Assembly: GCA_023212725.1 (NCBI GenBank)
Contig: JALBYF010000068.1
Span: forward strand, 1 to 64,000
From: Tranzscheliella williamsii
Lineage: Eukaryota > Basidiomycota > Ustilaginomycetes > Ustilaginales > Ustilaginaceae
Reading direction: 5' to 3'
Length of the DNA: 64,000 nt
Shown here: positions 49,663 through 60,257 of the stretch, piece after piece
Numbering within the stretch: position 1 is the first letter of the stretch
Layout of the letters: each line of letters starts with the position of its first letter
Translations under genes and position numbers: made by a program
The notes under the pieces: generated by a model
What the model was told of the DNA's origin: nothing
What the model saw: only the letters and a program-made list of their open reading frames with translations
Databases searched by the model: none

Positions 49663-52600
49663 TCACGCATTCCGGCCGGCGCGCCGCTCGGCGACCCACT
49701 GCTGGATCTTGTCGCGCAGCTCCGTGTCGTCGAGCACCTCCTCGATGCGGAGCGCGCTCCGGTTGAACGGATCCGTGGCATCGCTTAGCAGATGCGCCTT
49801 GATCGTCGAGCGGTCCACCGTGATGCGCGATTTGGGCAGCACGACCGGGTCCTTCATCACGGTCGCCATGAGCGGGTCCAGATACTCGTCCGGCACGTCG
49901 CCCAAGTCCTCCTCGTCGTCCTGGTCCATCTGGCGCACCTCTTCGATCTTGTCCACCATCCCCGCCCACGCGTCTAGCTCGGGCGGCGACTTGAGCATAT
50001 ACCGCCCCGCAATGCTGCTCGCCTTGCCAAACGTCGCCTTGGAGTAGCTGCGGCCGTCGCGCGCCACGGCGCCTACAAACTCGCCCTTGCTGCACAGATT
50101 CAGGTAGACCGACATGATCATCCGCAGCAGGTTGCGCGGCTCGAACGCCACCGCTTTGGGATCACGCACCTTGAGGTTCTGGCACTTGGGCCCCGCCAGC
50201 AGATCCAGGTTGTAGTCCAGCATCGCCGCCAGCCGGTCCACGATCTCCGGCACCATGAACGCATCCTTGGTCTCGGCGGTAAAGTCGATCAGCAGCCGCA
50301 GGAACTCGGTCCCCAGCTGCAGGTCCGACTTGATCTGCTGCTCCAGCCCGCGGATGTGCGCCTCGCGCTCCTGCCGCTCCGTCGCCGTGCTGCCGCCGCT
50401 CTCCCCCTCCCCCTCGCCCTCCGCGGTGCCGCCCTCGCTCTGCTTGGTGTGCAGCTCCTGCAGCTTCTCCAGCGCGTCGTCCAGCAGAAAGGTGACGTCG
50501 TTCATCAGTCGATTGATAAAGACGACAAAGTGCGATTCGCGTCCGCGCGCCTCTTTGTGCAGCTGCTCCTTGTGCTTTGGATTGTCCCAGATCGCCTTGA
50601 AGATCTGCGAGAGATGGTAGCGCATGTTGAACTTGTCGTAGAACTGCGTGTGGCTGCCCGTGTTTTCCGCCTCGATCCAGAAGCTCATCAGCGCGGGGAC
50701 GAGGTGTTGGAGCGCCAGGTCGTGCACATTGACCACGTCGCCGAGGATGCCGCTGCGGTGATGGCCAAAGGGGATCACGTTGTAGAAGAGGATCTCGGCG
50801 AGCTTGGCCTTGAGGAAGGGATTCTTGATGTACCATCCCGAGCTGAGAAAGACGGTGCAGAAGGTGACCAGGTCGTTTTTGGCCGCCTCTGGCAGCGCGG
50901 CGTTGGTGCGCGAGATGAAGAGCATCAGCTCGCACACGTCCTCAAAGATGTGCTCGGGCAGCATACGGAACCGCGTCGGCACCTCCTGGGGCAGCGGCAG
51001 CTGCACGCGCGTATGCGGATGCGCAGCGTGCGGCTCCGCTACCCGGATCAACCAGGTCATGAGGAACGAGTTGAAGGTCACCACCCGTTGCAGGAAGGCG
51101 GGCGCCATGAGCTGGCTCTGCGCAGCAAATAGCTCGCTGTGCAGCCGGTCCACTTCGGCCTTGGCTCGCTTGAGGAACATCTCGTACTGTCCCGCCTGCG
51201 GAGTGGCGGACCACATGGCACGATCAGCTTCGGTCTCGGCGATGCGCTTTTTGAACCTGCCCATCTCCTTTTCCTTTTCTTCGATCCGACGAACCGCCTT
51301 GCCCATGGCCAGGCTGTTGAGTCGCGCAGCGAGATAGAACACTTCGGTGATAAAGTTGGGCGCTGCGGCTGCCGCGTCGGAGGAGGCCGCCTGCATCCAT
51401 TCCTTTGCCTCGACCTCGGTGGCGTTGATCCTGGTCAAGTCGTCGGTGGCGAAGCGCGTCTGCGTGCGCAGATACTCGAGGTCGATGCGGTCGATCTTGG
51501 ACAGGCGGGCATCCATGAAGGGCTCGGCAAACCGGAGCAGCATCTCGTAGACGTTGATCATAAAGCCATCACTCGCCACGAGATCTTGTCGTACCTGCAT
51601 CGCCCCGCGCTTGGCATTGAGGTCGCAGGTTCGGCCCCAGAACTGGAGGACCTGCTCTCTGGCCGGCGCGCCGGATCGGACCATGGCATTGAAGATCCTG
51701 AAATGCAGCGAGTGTACGATCTCCATGGTGCTCTGAATGCTGTTGAAGTTGCTCTCCACCTCCTGCCTGGACCTGCTTTCGGGATTGGAAAAATACTGTT
51801 GGGTGATGCTGGGATAGGAGTCCGGAAAGGCAGAGAGCCGCAGCATGGGTCCAAAGAGAGAGTCCAGCTCGATGCGTGGAGCTGTAGTGTTGGCCGGGTT
51901 GAAGTTGGGGAGCGAGGCGAGCGTAGCAGCTACCTTTTTGTTCTCGACCGCCTCTACTACGGCGTTGACGTAAGGTCTCCATTCGAGCCCAGAAATAGTA
52001 AGACCTTCCTTGGGTTGGCCGTCGAACAAACCTGCAGCCGGACCTCGAGCACCGGCACCGGCACCGGCACCGGGTAGTCGGCCGGCAAGCAGATTGGCAA
52101 TGACGGACTGAACGTCTTGGTTGGCAAGCGCTTGGTTGAGTGCGGTTGTATTGACGCCGCCACCCTCGGCGGTTGCGGTGGCAGCTTGTGCGCTGCCCGA
52201 GCCCAATGGAGCGGAGGATTGTGAAGGAAGCGGCTCCTCTCCGTCTCTGACTCTTCTCATCAGTTCGGAAAAGGCAGGTGCAAGCATCTCGTCGAGGCCT
52301 TCGCCATCAGCAAATCGATCAGAGAGCTCTGTTAGAAAGGCGTGCAGTTCTTCGCCGGTCACTGTCTCAAAGTTGTTTGTCAAGTCGGTATGGGTTGTGT
52401 CACCAGCAGATGACGAGGCGGAGATGCCAAAGGCCGATACTGAGGCTCCGACTCCCAACAAGCTGTCCACAAGGACGAGAGGACCGACGGTACGACCATC
52501 CGGCTTGGCTGCGTTGGGGAACATGTCGGGGTTTTGCAGGACGAGGCCTGTGTAGGAAATGAGTAGCTGGCGAATTTGTTCCAACGAGGAGATGGCCTTT

Positions 52601-52971
52601 TGCTGATCCGCCGGCTGTGGCAAGCTCTTTCTCAGTCTCGACTCTTCGAATTTGGCCCTTTTCCAAGAAGCAACAAGATAGTCCCAGGAGGTCTGGCCGC
52701 TGGGGAGACTTGCGAGGACTGTGAGGTGGACAGCATCATCGGTCATGGTGTCGGCCAGAGGGTCGAGCGACAGCCTGGCTATCAGGATCTGGTCTGCGAT
52801 TGCGGCCGAGAGCGGAGGCGGCTTGCCATCGCCACGTTCAGATGAAAGCTCGGCGGCAAGCGAGGCCAAGTAGGTCTTCTGCCACGAAGACACCTCTGCC
52901 TCGTGCCGGTCCAAGGTGACGTTGAAGATGAACGAGACAGCTGCATGCTGCCAGCTATCGAAACTCGACAT
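49663..52971 (-). CDS. UFD2: Ufd2, U-box ubiquitin chain elongation factor (E4)
   Basis: 1,102 residues from ATG 52969-52971 (MSSFDSWQHAAVSFIFNV); the open frame reaches 53001 but with no ATG, so either this is the start or a short upstream exon exists. The large Ufd2 core (about 90-1010) is helical, with LRLSAFPDSYPSITQQYFSNP, VIPFGHHRSG and FYDKFNMRYHLSQIFKAIW. The C-terminal U-box (about 1027-1100) has DEYLDPLMATVMKDPVVLP, then STIKAHLLSDATDPFNR. Known role: extends short ubiquitin chains on Cdc48-bound substrates before proteasome delivery. The Gly/Ala repeat near residue 310-325 is low complexity. Family firm. Confidence 0.94.
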   Translation of the reverse strand: MSSFDSWQHAAVSFIFNVTLDRHEAEVSSWQKTYLASLAAELSSERGDGKPPPLSAAIADQILIARLSLDPLADTMTDDAVHLTVLASLPSGQTSWDYLVASWKRAKFEESRLRKSLPQPADQQKAISSLEQIRQLLISYTGLVLQNPDMFPNAAKPDGRTVGPLVLVDSLLGVGASVSAFGISASSSAGDTTHTDLTNNFETVTGEELHAFLTELSDRFADGEGLDEMLAPAFSELMRRVRDGEEPLPSQSSAPLGSGSAQAATATAEGGGVNTTALNQALANQDVQSVIANLLAGRLPGAGAGAGARGPAAGLFDGQPKEGLTISGLEWRPYVNAVVEAVENKKVAATLASLPNFNPANTTAPRIELDSLFGPMLRLSAFPDSYPSITQQYFSNPESRSRQEVESNFNSIQSTMEIVHSLHFRIFNAMVRSGAPAREQVLQFWGRTCDLNAKRGAMQVRQDLVASDGFMINVYEMLLRFAEPFMDARLSKIDRIDLEYLRTQTRFATDDLTRINATEVEAKEWMQAASSDAAAAAPNFITEVFYLAARLNSLAMGKAVRRIEEKEKEMGRFKKRIAETEADRAMWSATPQAGQYEMFLKRAKAEVDRLHSELFAAQSQLMAPAFLQRVVTFNSFLMTWLIRVAEPHAAHPHTRVQLPLPQEVPTRFRMLPEHIFEDVCELMLFISRTNAALPEAAKNDLVTFCTVFLSSGWYIKNPFLKAKLAEILFYNVIPFGHHRSGILGDVVNVHDLALQHLVPALMSFWIEAENTGSHTQFYDKFNMRYHLSQIFKAIWDNPKHKEQLHKEARGRESHFVVFINRLMNDVTFLLDDALEKLQELHTKQSEGGTAEGEGEGESGGSTATERQEREAHIRGLEQQIKSDLQLGTEFLRLLIDFTAETKDAFMVPEIVDRLAAMLDYNLDLLAGPKCQNLKVRDPKAVAFEPRNLLRMIMSVYLNLCSKGEFVGAVARDGRSYSKATFGKASSIAGRYMLKSPPELDAWAGMVDKIEEVRQMDQDDEEDLGDVPDEYLDPLMATVMKDPVVLPKSRITVDRSTIKAHLLSDATDPFNRSALRIEEVLDDTELRDKIQQWVAERRAGRNA

Positions 52972-53585
52972 GGGCAGACGTGACGCTTTCGCTGACAGCA
53001 CTGGCCTTGGTCGCTCGTCTTGCTTGGCACAGTGCCTCGTCTATCGTCCGAGCGCGCCAGAGCTGGACTAGAAAGCAGAAGAGACTGGAACAAGAGTGAA
53101 ACTCGAAGGCAGATAGATCAGGTGGTGGTCAGTGCTGAATGAGAAGCAAGAGCACGTCCTACCTATCACAGTGAGTGTCGAGTGTGCTGCGCAATCCGCA
53201 GTGTTAAAGCTTAGAAAAGGGTGACGCCTCTTTCGAGTGGAGCTTCCATGACGCGAGATCGCGGCTCATTCTCATGATATGGTTCTTTACCAGTCCCAGT
53301 CGCTGCTTCACATCACTGTCTCGACTCGACTGGTCGACTGCCTCGTGCAGAGCGACTGGCGTTACATCGCTGTGCCTGTGGCAGAAGGAGGTAAAAAATG
53401 GGTTCTCCCATGAGGAAGAGGGCGGGCTCGCGAGGCTCTGAAGCAAGTCGATTCAAAAGCTATCATGCTAATTTACAATGTGTGCTGACGCGGTGCCTGG
53501 GGAGGAGAACCCTTTTGGTGGCGATCATGCCATGCCTCGCTGTCACATGGCCGCCTGAGTGCAATCCATTATGCTGCAAAGCGCT
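52972..53585. other. Intergenic between UFD2 and eIF3i genes
   Basis: 614 bp holding the UFD2 promoter and the eIF3i 3' UTR. No gene recognised. A possible UFD2 5' exon cannot be excluded. Confidence 0.45.
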
Positions 53586-55041
53586 CTATTGGTCCTCCAG
53601 CGCCAGTTCAAGGTCGGCGCCGTACAGCTTGGAGTTGAAAAAGCCGGGATCGAACCAGTTGACTCGGACTGTTGGCAACAGAAGACGAGGGGGAGGCGGA
53701 GGAGGGCAGCAAGGTCAATGACATGTTGCCGGTTAGAACGGAGCGCGAGGAGGATGACTTACCATAGCCGTCCTCTCCACCGGATGCATAGGCGGTGCCG
53801 GCTGGGTGGATCGAGATGGTGTTGATGGGACCAAAGTGGCCAGGAAGTCGGGCACACTCCTCCTCGAAAACCTTGTGCCAGAAGCGCGTCTCGAATTTAC
53901 CTTGACGAGCCGAAGTAGTGGTGACGTTCATGGCATCCTGGCCACCGCCGACAATCACAAAGGGTTTTGTTGGATGGATCGAGGCACTGTTCAGCGGTGT
54001 CTCGGTGGCATACGTCTTGATGATCGACAGACTCTTGGAGTCAATGAGCTGTAGAGCAGAGTAAAGAAGTTTCCTTCGAGTCAGTCCAATCCTCCCAAAT
54101 GTAAGGGGTGGCAAGCGCCGCTCAACATCCATCAGCAACCAGCAACCAGCAACCAGCAACCAGCACCTACTTTTGAAGTCTTGTCCCTCGACGAGGTGAC
54201 GAAATAGGTTCGGTCGGCGCTCATTTGAAGATCGGAGATGACATCGGTATGCGCAGCAACCGATTCCTCTTCGAGCTCGGCGTCGATACCCGTCTCGGGC
54301 TCCTTGTCGTCGTGATAGTATACAGCTACCTTGCCGTCCTCGTGACCGGTGATGATGTACTGGTCGCATGGGGCGAACGCGGCAACTACCGCTTTGGGCC
54401 CGGAGAAGGTAATGGTACGTGTTGGCTCGGGGTCCTGCTGGGTCCAGGAAGCAGGGTCGCGGTTGAGACGGAAAACCTGCAAGGTTCCGCGGTGACCCAT
54501 ACGTGCTTCGGTGACGACGAGCACTTGGCAGCAGTCCTCCGAGAAAGCGACACGCTTGGCGGCAGTCTTGAACTCCCACACAAAAAGGCACTTGCCGGTG
54601 GCCACCTCCCAGAGGCGCATTTCATTGTCGGCAGAGCCAGATACGAGCAGAGTGGAGGTAGCTGCCAAGATGGTGCGGCGAATAGGACAAGTAGACTGTC
54701 AGCAACTCCGAAACGCAAAGGAAAAAAGCAAGATGCGACGTTTCACTTACAGTCTACGTCGACCGACCAGACGGTACCGTTGTGGCCTTCGTAGGTGCCG
54801 AGGCGTTCGCCGTTGTGTGAGAACCATGCGTTGATGGTGGGATCCTTGGCCACGGAGAAGAGCAGATCGCCTTCTCGGTTGAACTTGACCTGTGTGAGCG
54901 AACGCTCGTGACCGGAAAGCAGGATGGGACGCTGTTGTCGATCAAGGCAACGAGCAGCATCCAATGGCAGAGCGCAAGACGGGGTCAGCCAAACATGATC
55001 CTAACGCTGCCGAGGTCCGGGTTGTGCACGATACGAACCAT
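53586..55041 (-). CDS. TIF34: Translation initiation factor eIF3 subunit i (Tif34), five exons
   Basis: Minus-strand exons 55039-55041 (ATG only), 54751-54931, 54171-54661, 53763-54048 and 53586-53668, 347 residues. The phases sum correctly. The protein reads [15 protein letters not shown], then [52 protein letters not shown], and ends [20 protein letters not shown]. This is the seven-bladed WD40 eIF3i. Known role: binds eIF3b and eIF3g in the eIF3 core, promoting scanning. The first intron has a non-standard donor GTTCGT. Reading through it would need a TTG start, so the ATG-only exon is preferred. The third intron starts with a heptamer repeat. Confidence 0.92.
54133..54165. repeat. CAGCAAC heptamer repeat at a splice donor
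   Basis: Four exact units plus a partial one in intron 3 of the eIF3i gene, ending in the 5' splice site (54165-54170, GTAGGT on the minus strand). Confidence 0.8.
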
Positions 55042-56506
55042 TCTGCAGCAAAGGGCGGGAGGACGTGCTGTAACCTCGCAAGCGATACAACACAAGGGGT
55101 AGTGACGGAGAGACGGGTGGGATGATGACGAGAACGACGAAGAAGGCCCTTGTTCGCTGGGCAATGGAAGGATTTTCCAAAGCTACGGCGAGCAAACGTA
55201 GGTAACGTTTGTAAAGCGGTCAGCTTCGGTGCTTGCTTAGCTTCCAATTCGATTTTGGAGGTAATTCAGAATCAGAAATACACTCGCACGGCTGTACAAC
55301 TTAACAAACTTTCAGTGTGACTGGGGTGAACACGCACGCACATTTTCGACATGTTAGCCAGGCGATCGGTAGCGAAACGCTTCCTAACCCACGCGCGTGT
55401 GGCCACGATCAAGGCGGATACGCTTGGGCTTGGCGGTGCCTGACTGCTGGCTTATGCGCGATGCTGCCGACAGAGTCTATCGCAGGGAGCCAGTGCGATG
55501 CGGCATGAACGGGTGGTGTGATGGGCCATCGGTGGGATAGGTCGAGTCAGCCAGCATGGAATACGGCTACTTACAGCAGCATATATACAACTACTATGTA
55601 CGCAGGGTGGCGAGGTGATTTACATAACCAAGTTACTGATTCAAGCGACGAGGGTTCAGTATTGACCTTGTAATTGGAACGCGCAAGCGCGTGTCGATCG
55701 AGGCTGTGGATTAGATTAGGCTTGTCTGTATTTGAAGGGTCTAGAACGCTTACTCGTATTGTGATTTTTTTCGCTTTCTCTTTGCGAGGGCTGCGCTGTT
55801 TGGGCAGTCTGCATTTGCGAACTTGTTTTATGATTGCGGTGAATCGGTGTCCGTCCGGCCGAACGAAGCGTACAAGTGGCGAGTAGCGAGTAGCGAGTAG
55901 ATGTATACCAATACGCAATCGCAATCACTTACTTTTGACTTTTTGTCGGCGGCCGGACTGCGCCATTTCGGGCAGCGCGCGGAGACGCAATTCGTTGGGT
56001 CATTCGCATCGCCCCATTCCCATATCCCTTTCCTCCCCATCGCACCCAACCATCCTGAATTACTCATCCTCAACGTGATCGTCTTGACCTACGTCTCTCC
56101 TCCATCTCGCTCTCCGGTCTTGCATCTGTTTCCTTGGATTGGCTCCGCGGTCACCCTGTCCACACACTTGCTTGCATCTACTGCCTCCGTCACATCCTTT
56201 GCTTGGCTTTCCGCTCCTCCATCGTCTTCCGTTCCTGCAGCGTCTCCATCCACCACCTAAAGCCGTCTCGATCTTGTCGACCCAAGACTCACTATTGCTC
56301 GACCTACCATCGCTCCGCTTGGCAACGTACTGAATCATCTCGATTCGTTATTTGACCCCTCTCTTGTCTGCCTCTCGGCTGCCCTGGATTCCGTCTTTTA
56401 TTCTGTCTACGCATTGTCACTGTGCAGTTGCAAGTTCGTCTCTTTGTCTTCCGACCCTCCTGTAGTGGCGCCTTGTCCGGAGGCTCCCTAGCGCTCTCGT
56501 CTCATC
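55042..56506. promoter_or_regulatory. Divergent region, eIF3i / PP2C
   Basis: 1.46 kb. Short frames have no domain signature. An AT-rich block with ATTGTGATTTTTTT lies at about 55755-55770, and C/T-rich DNA (56060-56500) runs up to the phosphatase ATG and is likely its promoter and 5' UTR. Confidence 0.5.
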
Positions 56507-58053
56507 ATGGGTCAAACCCTTTCCGAGCCCGTCACCGAGAAGCATACATCCCAAGGCGAAAATGACTTTGTCGCCTTTGCCGTCTCCGAGATGCAGGGAT
56601 GGCGCATCAACATGGAGGACGCGCATACCACCATTGTCGACATGCGCGACGGCAGCGACAACGGTCGCGGATGCTTCTTTGGCGTCTACGATGGCCACGG
56701 AGGTAAGTGACAGCGCCTCGTTCTTGGGCTCGTTTTTGCGTATCCTATGCTGATTCCATTCTCTTTCCGCCCTACCGCTTATACCCTGGATTGCCTCTTC
56801 GTTTAGGCTCTGCTGTTGCCGAATTTTGCGGCGCAACACTCTACGAGCGGCTGGTGCAGCTCGAGAGTTTCGAAAAGGGCGCTTACGAGGAGGCTCTGAA
56901 GCGAGTCTTTCTCAAGACCGATGAAGACCTCCTGGCTGACCCAAAATACTCGAACGACCCGTCGGGCTGCACCGCCGTCACAGCTCTGATCACGGCGACA
57001 AAGGAAGACCCGAAGAAGGTCGACACCATCTACGTTGCCAACGCCGGCGACTCTCGCTGTGTGGTGTCGCGACTGGGCCACTCGGAAGACATGAGCATCG
57101 ATCACAAGCCAACGCTGCGTTCCGAGTATCTCCGCATCGAGAATGCCGGTGGCTACGTCCATTACGGCAGGGTCAATGGAAACTTGGCACTGAGTCGAGC
57201 CATCGGCGACTTTGAATTCAAGCGCAACTTTAGCTGCACCCCGGAAACGCAAATCGTCACCGCAGACCCAGAGATCATTACGAGAAAAGGCGAGGACGTC
57301 GAGTTTGTCGTATTGGCCTGCGACGGGATCTGGGATTGTCTCAGCAGCCAAAACGTGGTCGACATTGTACGCAGGTCCGTTTCCCAAGGTAAGGAGCTCA
57401 AGGACATCTGCGAGGATCTCATGGACCGATGTCTCGCCCCGGATTCGGATACCGGTGGGATCGGCTGCGACAACATGACGGTCTGCATCGTTGCTCTCCT
57501 TGATGGCAGGACCAAGCAAGAGTGGTACGACTGGGTCAAGAAGAACGTGGACGAGGGAAACAGTTACTCTACTCCCACCTCTGTGCCACCGGTATTCTCC
57601 AGCCAGGGTTCGTCGAACGAAGACAATGCCCGAGGCGGTGCCCACACCGTCAGCATACAGTCGTTGCTCTCAGGAGGCATGGCGCGCGGAGAGGATGATG
57701 ACGACGAGTCCGGATCTACGCTGCAACTCCCGGGTGGTCTTGCCGGTGCCTTGAGTGGTGCTGGCATCGTCTTCCGACCGGAAAGCAAGTCGGAGGACGG
57801 TGAAGTAGTATATGAAGCCCATGTCGCCGACGAAGATGACAGCGGCGATGACGATTCGGAGAAGTCTGGGGTCAGCGCCATGGATGACAAGCCGTTTGTT
57901 GGCAATGCGCCTGCAGGCGAAAAGGCGCAAGAACCCAACATGGTCGAATCTCCTCTGACGGATGCCAAGGACAAGAGCACAACCAAGCAGCAAGGCGATA
58001 TGGACGTTGACGATGCTGCCAAGTCCGGCGACTCGACTGCCGAAACCGAGTAA
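56507..58053 (+). CDS. PP2C-type Ser/Thr phosphatase, Ptc2/Ptc3 group, two exons
   Basis: Exons 56507-56702 and 56807-58053, 480 residues. It starts MGQTLSEPVTEKHT, with Gly2 in a context suited to N-myristoylation. PP2C motifs in order: WRINMEDAHTT, FFGVYDGHGG (metal Asp/Gly at 60-66), SGCTAV, VANAGDSRCVVSR, ALSRAIGDFEFK, LACDGIWDCLS and GCDNMT, so all metal-binding Asp residues are present. The last ~170 residues are acidic and Ser-rich without a domain. The Ptc2/3 group is known to down-regulate stress MAP kinases and checkpoint kinases in yeasts; assignment to that group is by motif pattern. Upstream DNA is C/T-rich. Confidence 0.93.
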
Positions 58054-58493
58054 ATATGTATTGGCCGAGACAAATGCGAACCAAGGGTGGATGGCCGCGC
58101 AGCCGCTGAAGGACGCTGACGAACCAAAGAGGCGCCTCGGCTTTTTCTCTTGTCGGCTCCTGGCGCTCAGCACTCTACTCAACTGTGTTGCGCACCGGGC
58201 GCACGCTATGATACCACCATTCACAGGCTAAGACCTAGTAGCTGGCTCTCAGGGCCCTCAGCAGGGCGCACACGCGTGCTGTCCTTTTCTCGTCGCGTGC
58301 CAGCACGCCTATATCAAACCCAGTCCGGCATGTCAAAAGAAGAAGGTTGTTCGAGCCCGATACCGGAAGCGAATCCGTTGCTGTGCTACTGCTCCGTCTG
58401 CGTGAGTGCTGTTGTTTGGGCGGCGCGGCTGGATTGGTAGCGGGTAAGCTGTGGTGGAGCAGGTGGCCGTGGTTGTGGTTGTTGTTGTTGTTG
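58054..58493. other. Convergent intergenic region with a GTT microsatellite at its edge
   Basis: 440 bp between the PP2C stop and the prenylcysteine-oxidase stop. Six GTT units occupy 58478-58495, overlapping the minus-strand stop codon (58494-58496). No gene. Confidence 0.5.
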
Positions 58494-60257
58494 TTAGCCC
58501 GAGTCGCAGCCCCATCCGGCCCAGTTGGGGCTGTGCATGGGGTCGGTGGGGGTGGGGTGGGGACAGGCGGAGCCGTGGATGAAGGCGGGGCCGTACCAGT
58601 GCTGGAGGAGGAGGGCGACGGAGTTGCGTGCGGCGAGGGTGGCGGTTTCCATGGTGGAGACCAGGCCCTCGAGGGCGGCGGGGTGGTAGAGGCGGGTGTC
58701 GATGGTGAGGGGGCCGTGGGCGGAGGCGGGGGTGAGGGCGGGGTAGGCGTCCCACTCTGCGCGGTGGATCCAGGAGGCGCTGCCGAAGAGCTGTGCGACG
58801 AGGGCGTCGCTTACCGGCTCGCGCGAGAAGAGCTTGACCACGTACTCGGTCTCGCCCCCGCGCCGGAGCGTGCGCAGGTAGTTGAGCGAGAAGAAGTCGA
58901 GGCGCAGCTTGTGGGTTGCTTGACCGTCGGTGCGGGCGCGCCGCACGCTCTCGTCCGACGTCAGGATGGTCGTCGGCACCTCGTCCTGCTCGCCCAGCCC
59001 AAAGTAGCGTGCGTCGGGCCGCACCGCCCGCGTCGTCAACAGCGTGACATGCAGCCGCACAAACCGCCGGCTGCGCACGCGCGCCTCGGTATTCAGCAGC
59101 GTAATCCCCGCATTGTGCCACGGCGTCGCCAGGATCACGGCATCATACGTATCCCCCTCGCCGCTCCGCGTCGCCACGTACCACTGCGTATCGTCGCCCC
59201 CCGTCTCCACACCGTGCTCGACGCGCTTCATCTTGACAACCCCCGTCACCTCGCCCTCGTGCCCCGTCAGCAGTGTCGCGCCGCTGCGCCGGACAAACTC
59301 GTCAAAGATGCGGTAGTTGCCGCGCTTGACGCCGGTCGCGCCCGACGCGGCCAGGCTGACCAGCGCGCCAAAGCCGTGGATCTCGTCGGTGTCCTGCGCA
59401 TAGTTGACGCGGGTGGCCGCCTCGATCATCTCCTCGATGAAGAGCTCGCTGACGCGGTGATCCTTGAAGTACTGCATGCCCGTGGTCGCGGCGAGCGCGG
59501 TCAGGTTGACGGCGTCGGCGAGTTCTTGGACGGAGGACCAGGGGAAGCCGGAGACGGTGGTGGGGGGTGCGGTGCCGCCGGTGGCGCGCGGGGTGTGGAG
59601 GAAGGCGGGATCGTAGAGGCGGACAAAGGCGGCGAGATGCTTCTTGACGAGCGCCTGGACGGTGACGGCGCTGTAGCCGTAGCGGAGGAAGAACTTGGCG
59701 CTGGTCCACCACGAGCTGGCGTCGCCCTGGAAGAGGAACTGCTGGCCGTCCCAGACGCCCATCTGGCCTTCCATGCCGTTGTCTGCGCCGGTTTGCAGCC
59801 CAAACTCGCGCACCGCACGGCGCAGGTTGTAGTTGACGTCGGCAAAGATGCTCGCGCCCACTTCCACCGGCGCTTGCGTCTCGTCGTTGTGCGGGTAGAC
59901 CACCGCCGCACGCCCGCCGACGCGCGCACCCCGCTCGTACAGTGTCACCTCCAGCCGCTCCTCCCGGCTGTGGTTGCTCGCCCACAACTCGTCCTGCGCC
60001 CGCTTCAGAAAGTACGCCGCCGACGAGCCACCCGGTCCAGCACCGACAATCGCGATCTTGCGCACCCTCCCACGCGCACCCGGCTCCGTCTCCACCCTGC
60101 TGAACCCCTCTGCATACTCGCGCGTAGCCGCCAGCGGAGAAAGCACTTGGCCCTGCCACGCCGGCTGCTGCGCCCAGGGCCCCTCGCTCCCCCAGGCACA
60201 CAGCACGGCCCAGCACACCAGCACAAGTGCGTACAGCATCGACCTGCACGCTTGCAT
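58494..60257 (-). CDS. Prenylcysteine oxidase-like FAD flavoprotein, secretory
   Basis: 587 residues from ATG 60255-60257. A signal peptide is evident (MLYALVLVCWAVLCAWG near 7-23). The FAD-binding motif IAIVGAGPGGSSAAYFL lies at about 68-84, followed by VTLYERGARVGGRAAVV. VEVGASIFADVNYNLRRA and VSGFPWSSVQEL, then FIEEMIEAATRVNYAQD are typical of the prenylcysteine oxidase family, as is the C-terminal WDAYP. Known role: oxidative cleavage of the thioether of prenylcysteines released from prenylated proteins, in lysosomal/secretory compartments. Smuts also prenylate lipopeptide pheromones, but a link is only inference. A long reverse-strand frame over this gene is a GC artefact. Confidence 0.88.
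   Translation of the reverse strand: MQACRSMLYALVLVCWAVLCAWGSEGPWAQQPAWQGQVLSPLAATREYAEGFSRVETEPGARGRVRKIAIVGAGPGGSSAAYFLKRAQDELWASNHSREERLEVTLYERGARVGGRAAVVYPHNDETQAPVEVGASIFADVNYNLRRAVREFGLQTGADNGMEGQMGVWDGQQFLFQGDASSWWTSAKFFLRYGYSAVTVQALVKKHLAAFVRLYDPAFLHTPRATGGTAPPTTVSGFPWSSVQELADAVNLTALAATTGMQYFKDHRVSELFIEEMIEAATRVNYAQDTDEIHGFGALVSLAASGATGVKRGNYRIFDEFVRRSGATLLTGHEGEVTGVVKMKRVEHGVETGGDDTQWYVATRSGEGDTYDAVILATPWHNAGITLLNTEARVRSRRFVRLHVTLLTTRAVRPDARYFGLGEQDEVPTTILTSDESVRRARTDGQATHKLRLDFFSLNYLRTLRRGGETEYVVKLFSREPVSDALVAQLFGSASWIHRAEWDAYPALTPASAHGPLTIDTRLYHPAALEGLVSTMETATLAARNSVALLLQHWYGPAFIHGSACPHPTPTDPMHSPNWAGWGCDSG

Noticed and set aside
50356..52077. Long plus-strand frames opposite UFD2
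   Set aside because: Same GC-driven antisense effect; the U-box and Ufd2 core on the minus strand explain the sequence.
53630..53680. tRNA-like T arm (GGGATCGAACC) on the minus strand
   Set aside because: It lies in the last eIF3i exon (encoding WFDPGFF); no D arm, anticodon arm or acceptor stem can be formed.
54743..54964. eIF3i start by read-through from 54964
   Set aside because: The codon there is TTG, and the added residues ([10 protein letters not shown]) are absent from the eIF3i family; the ATG-only exon at 55039-55041 fits better.
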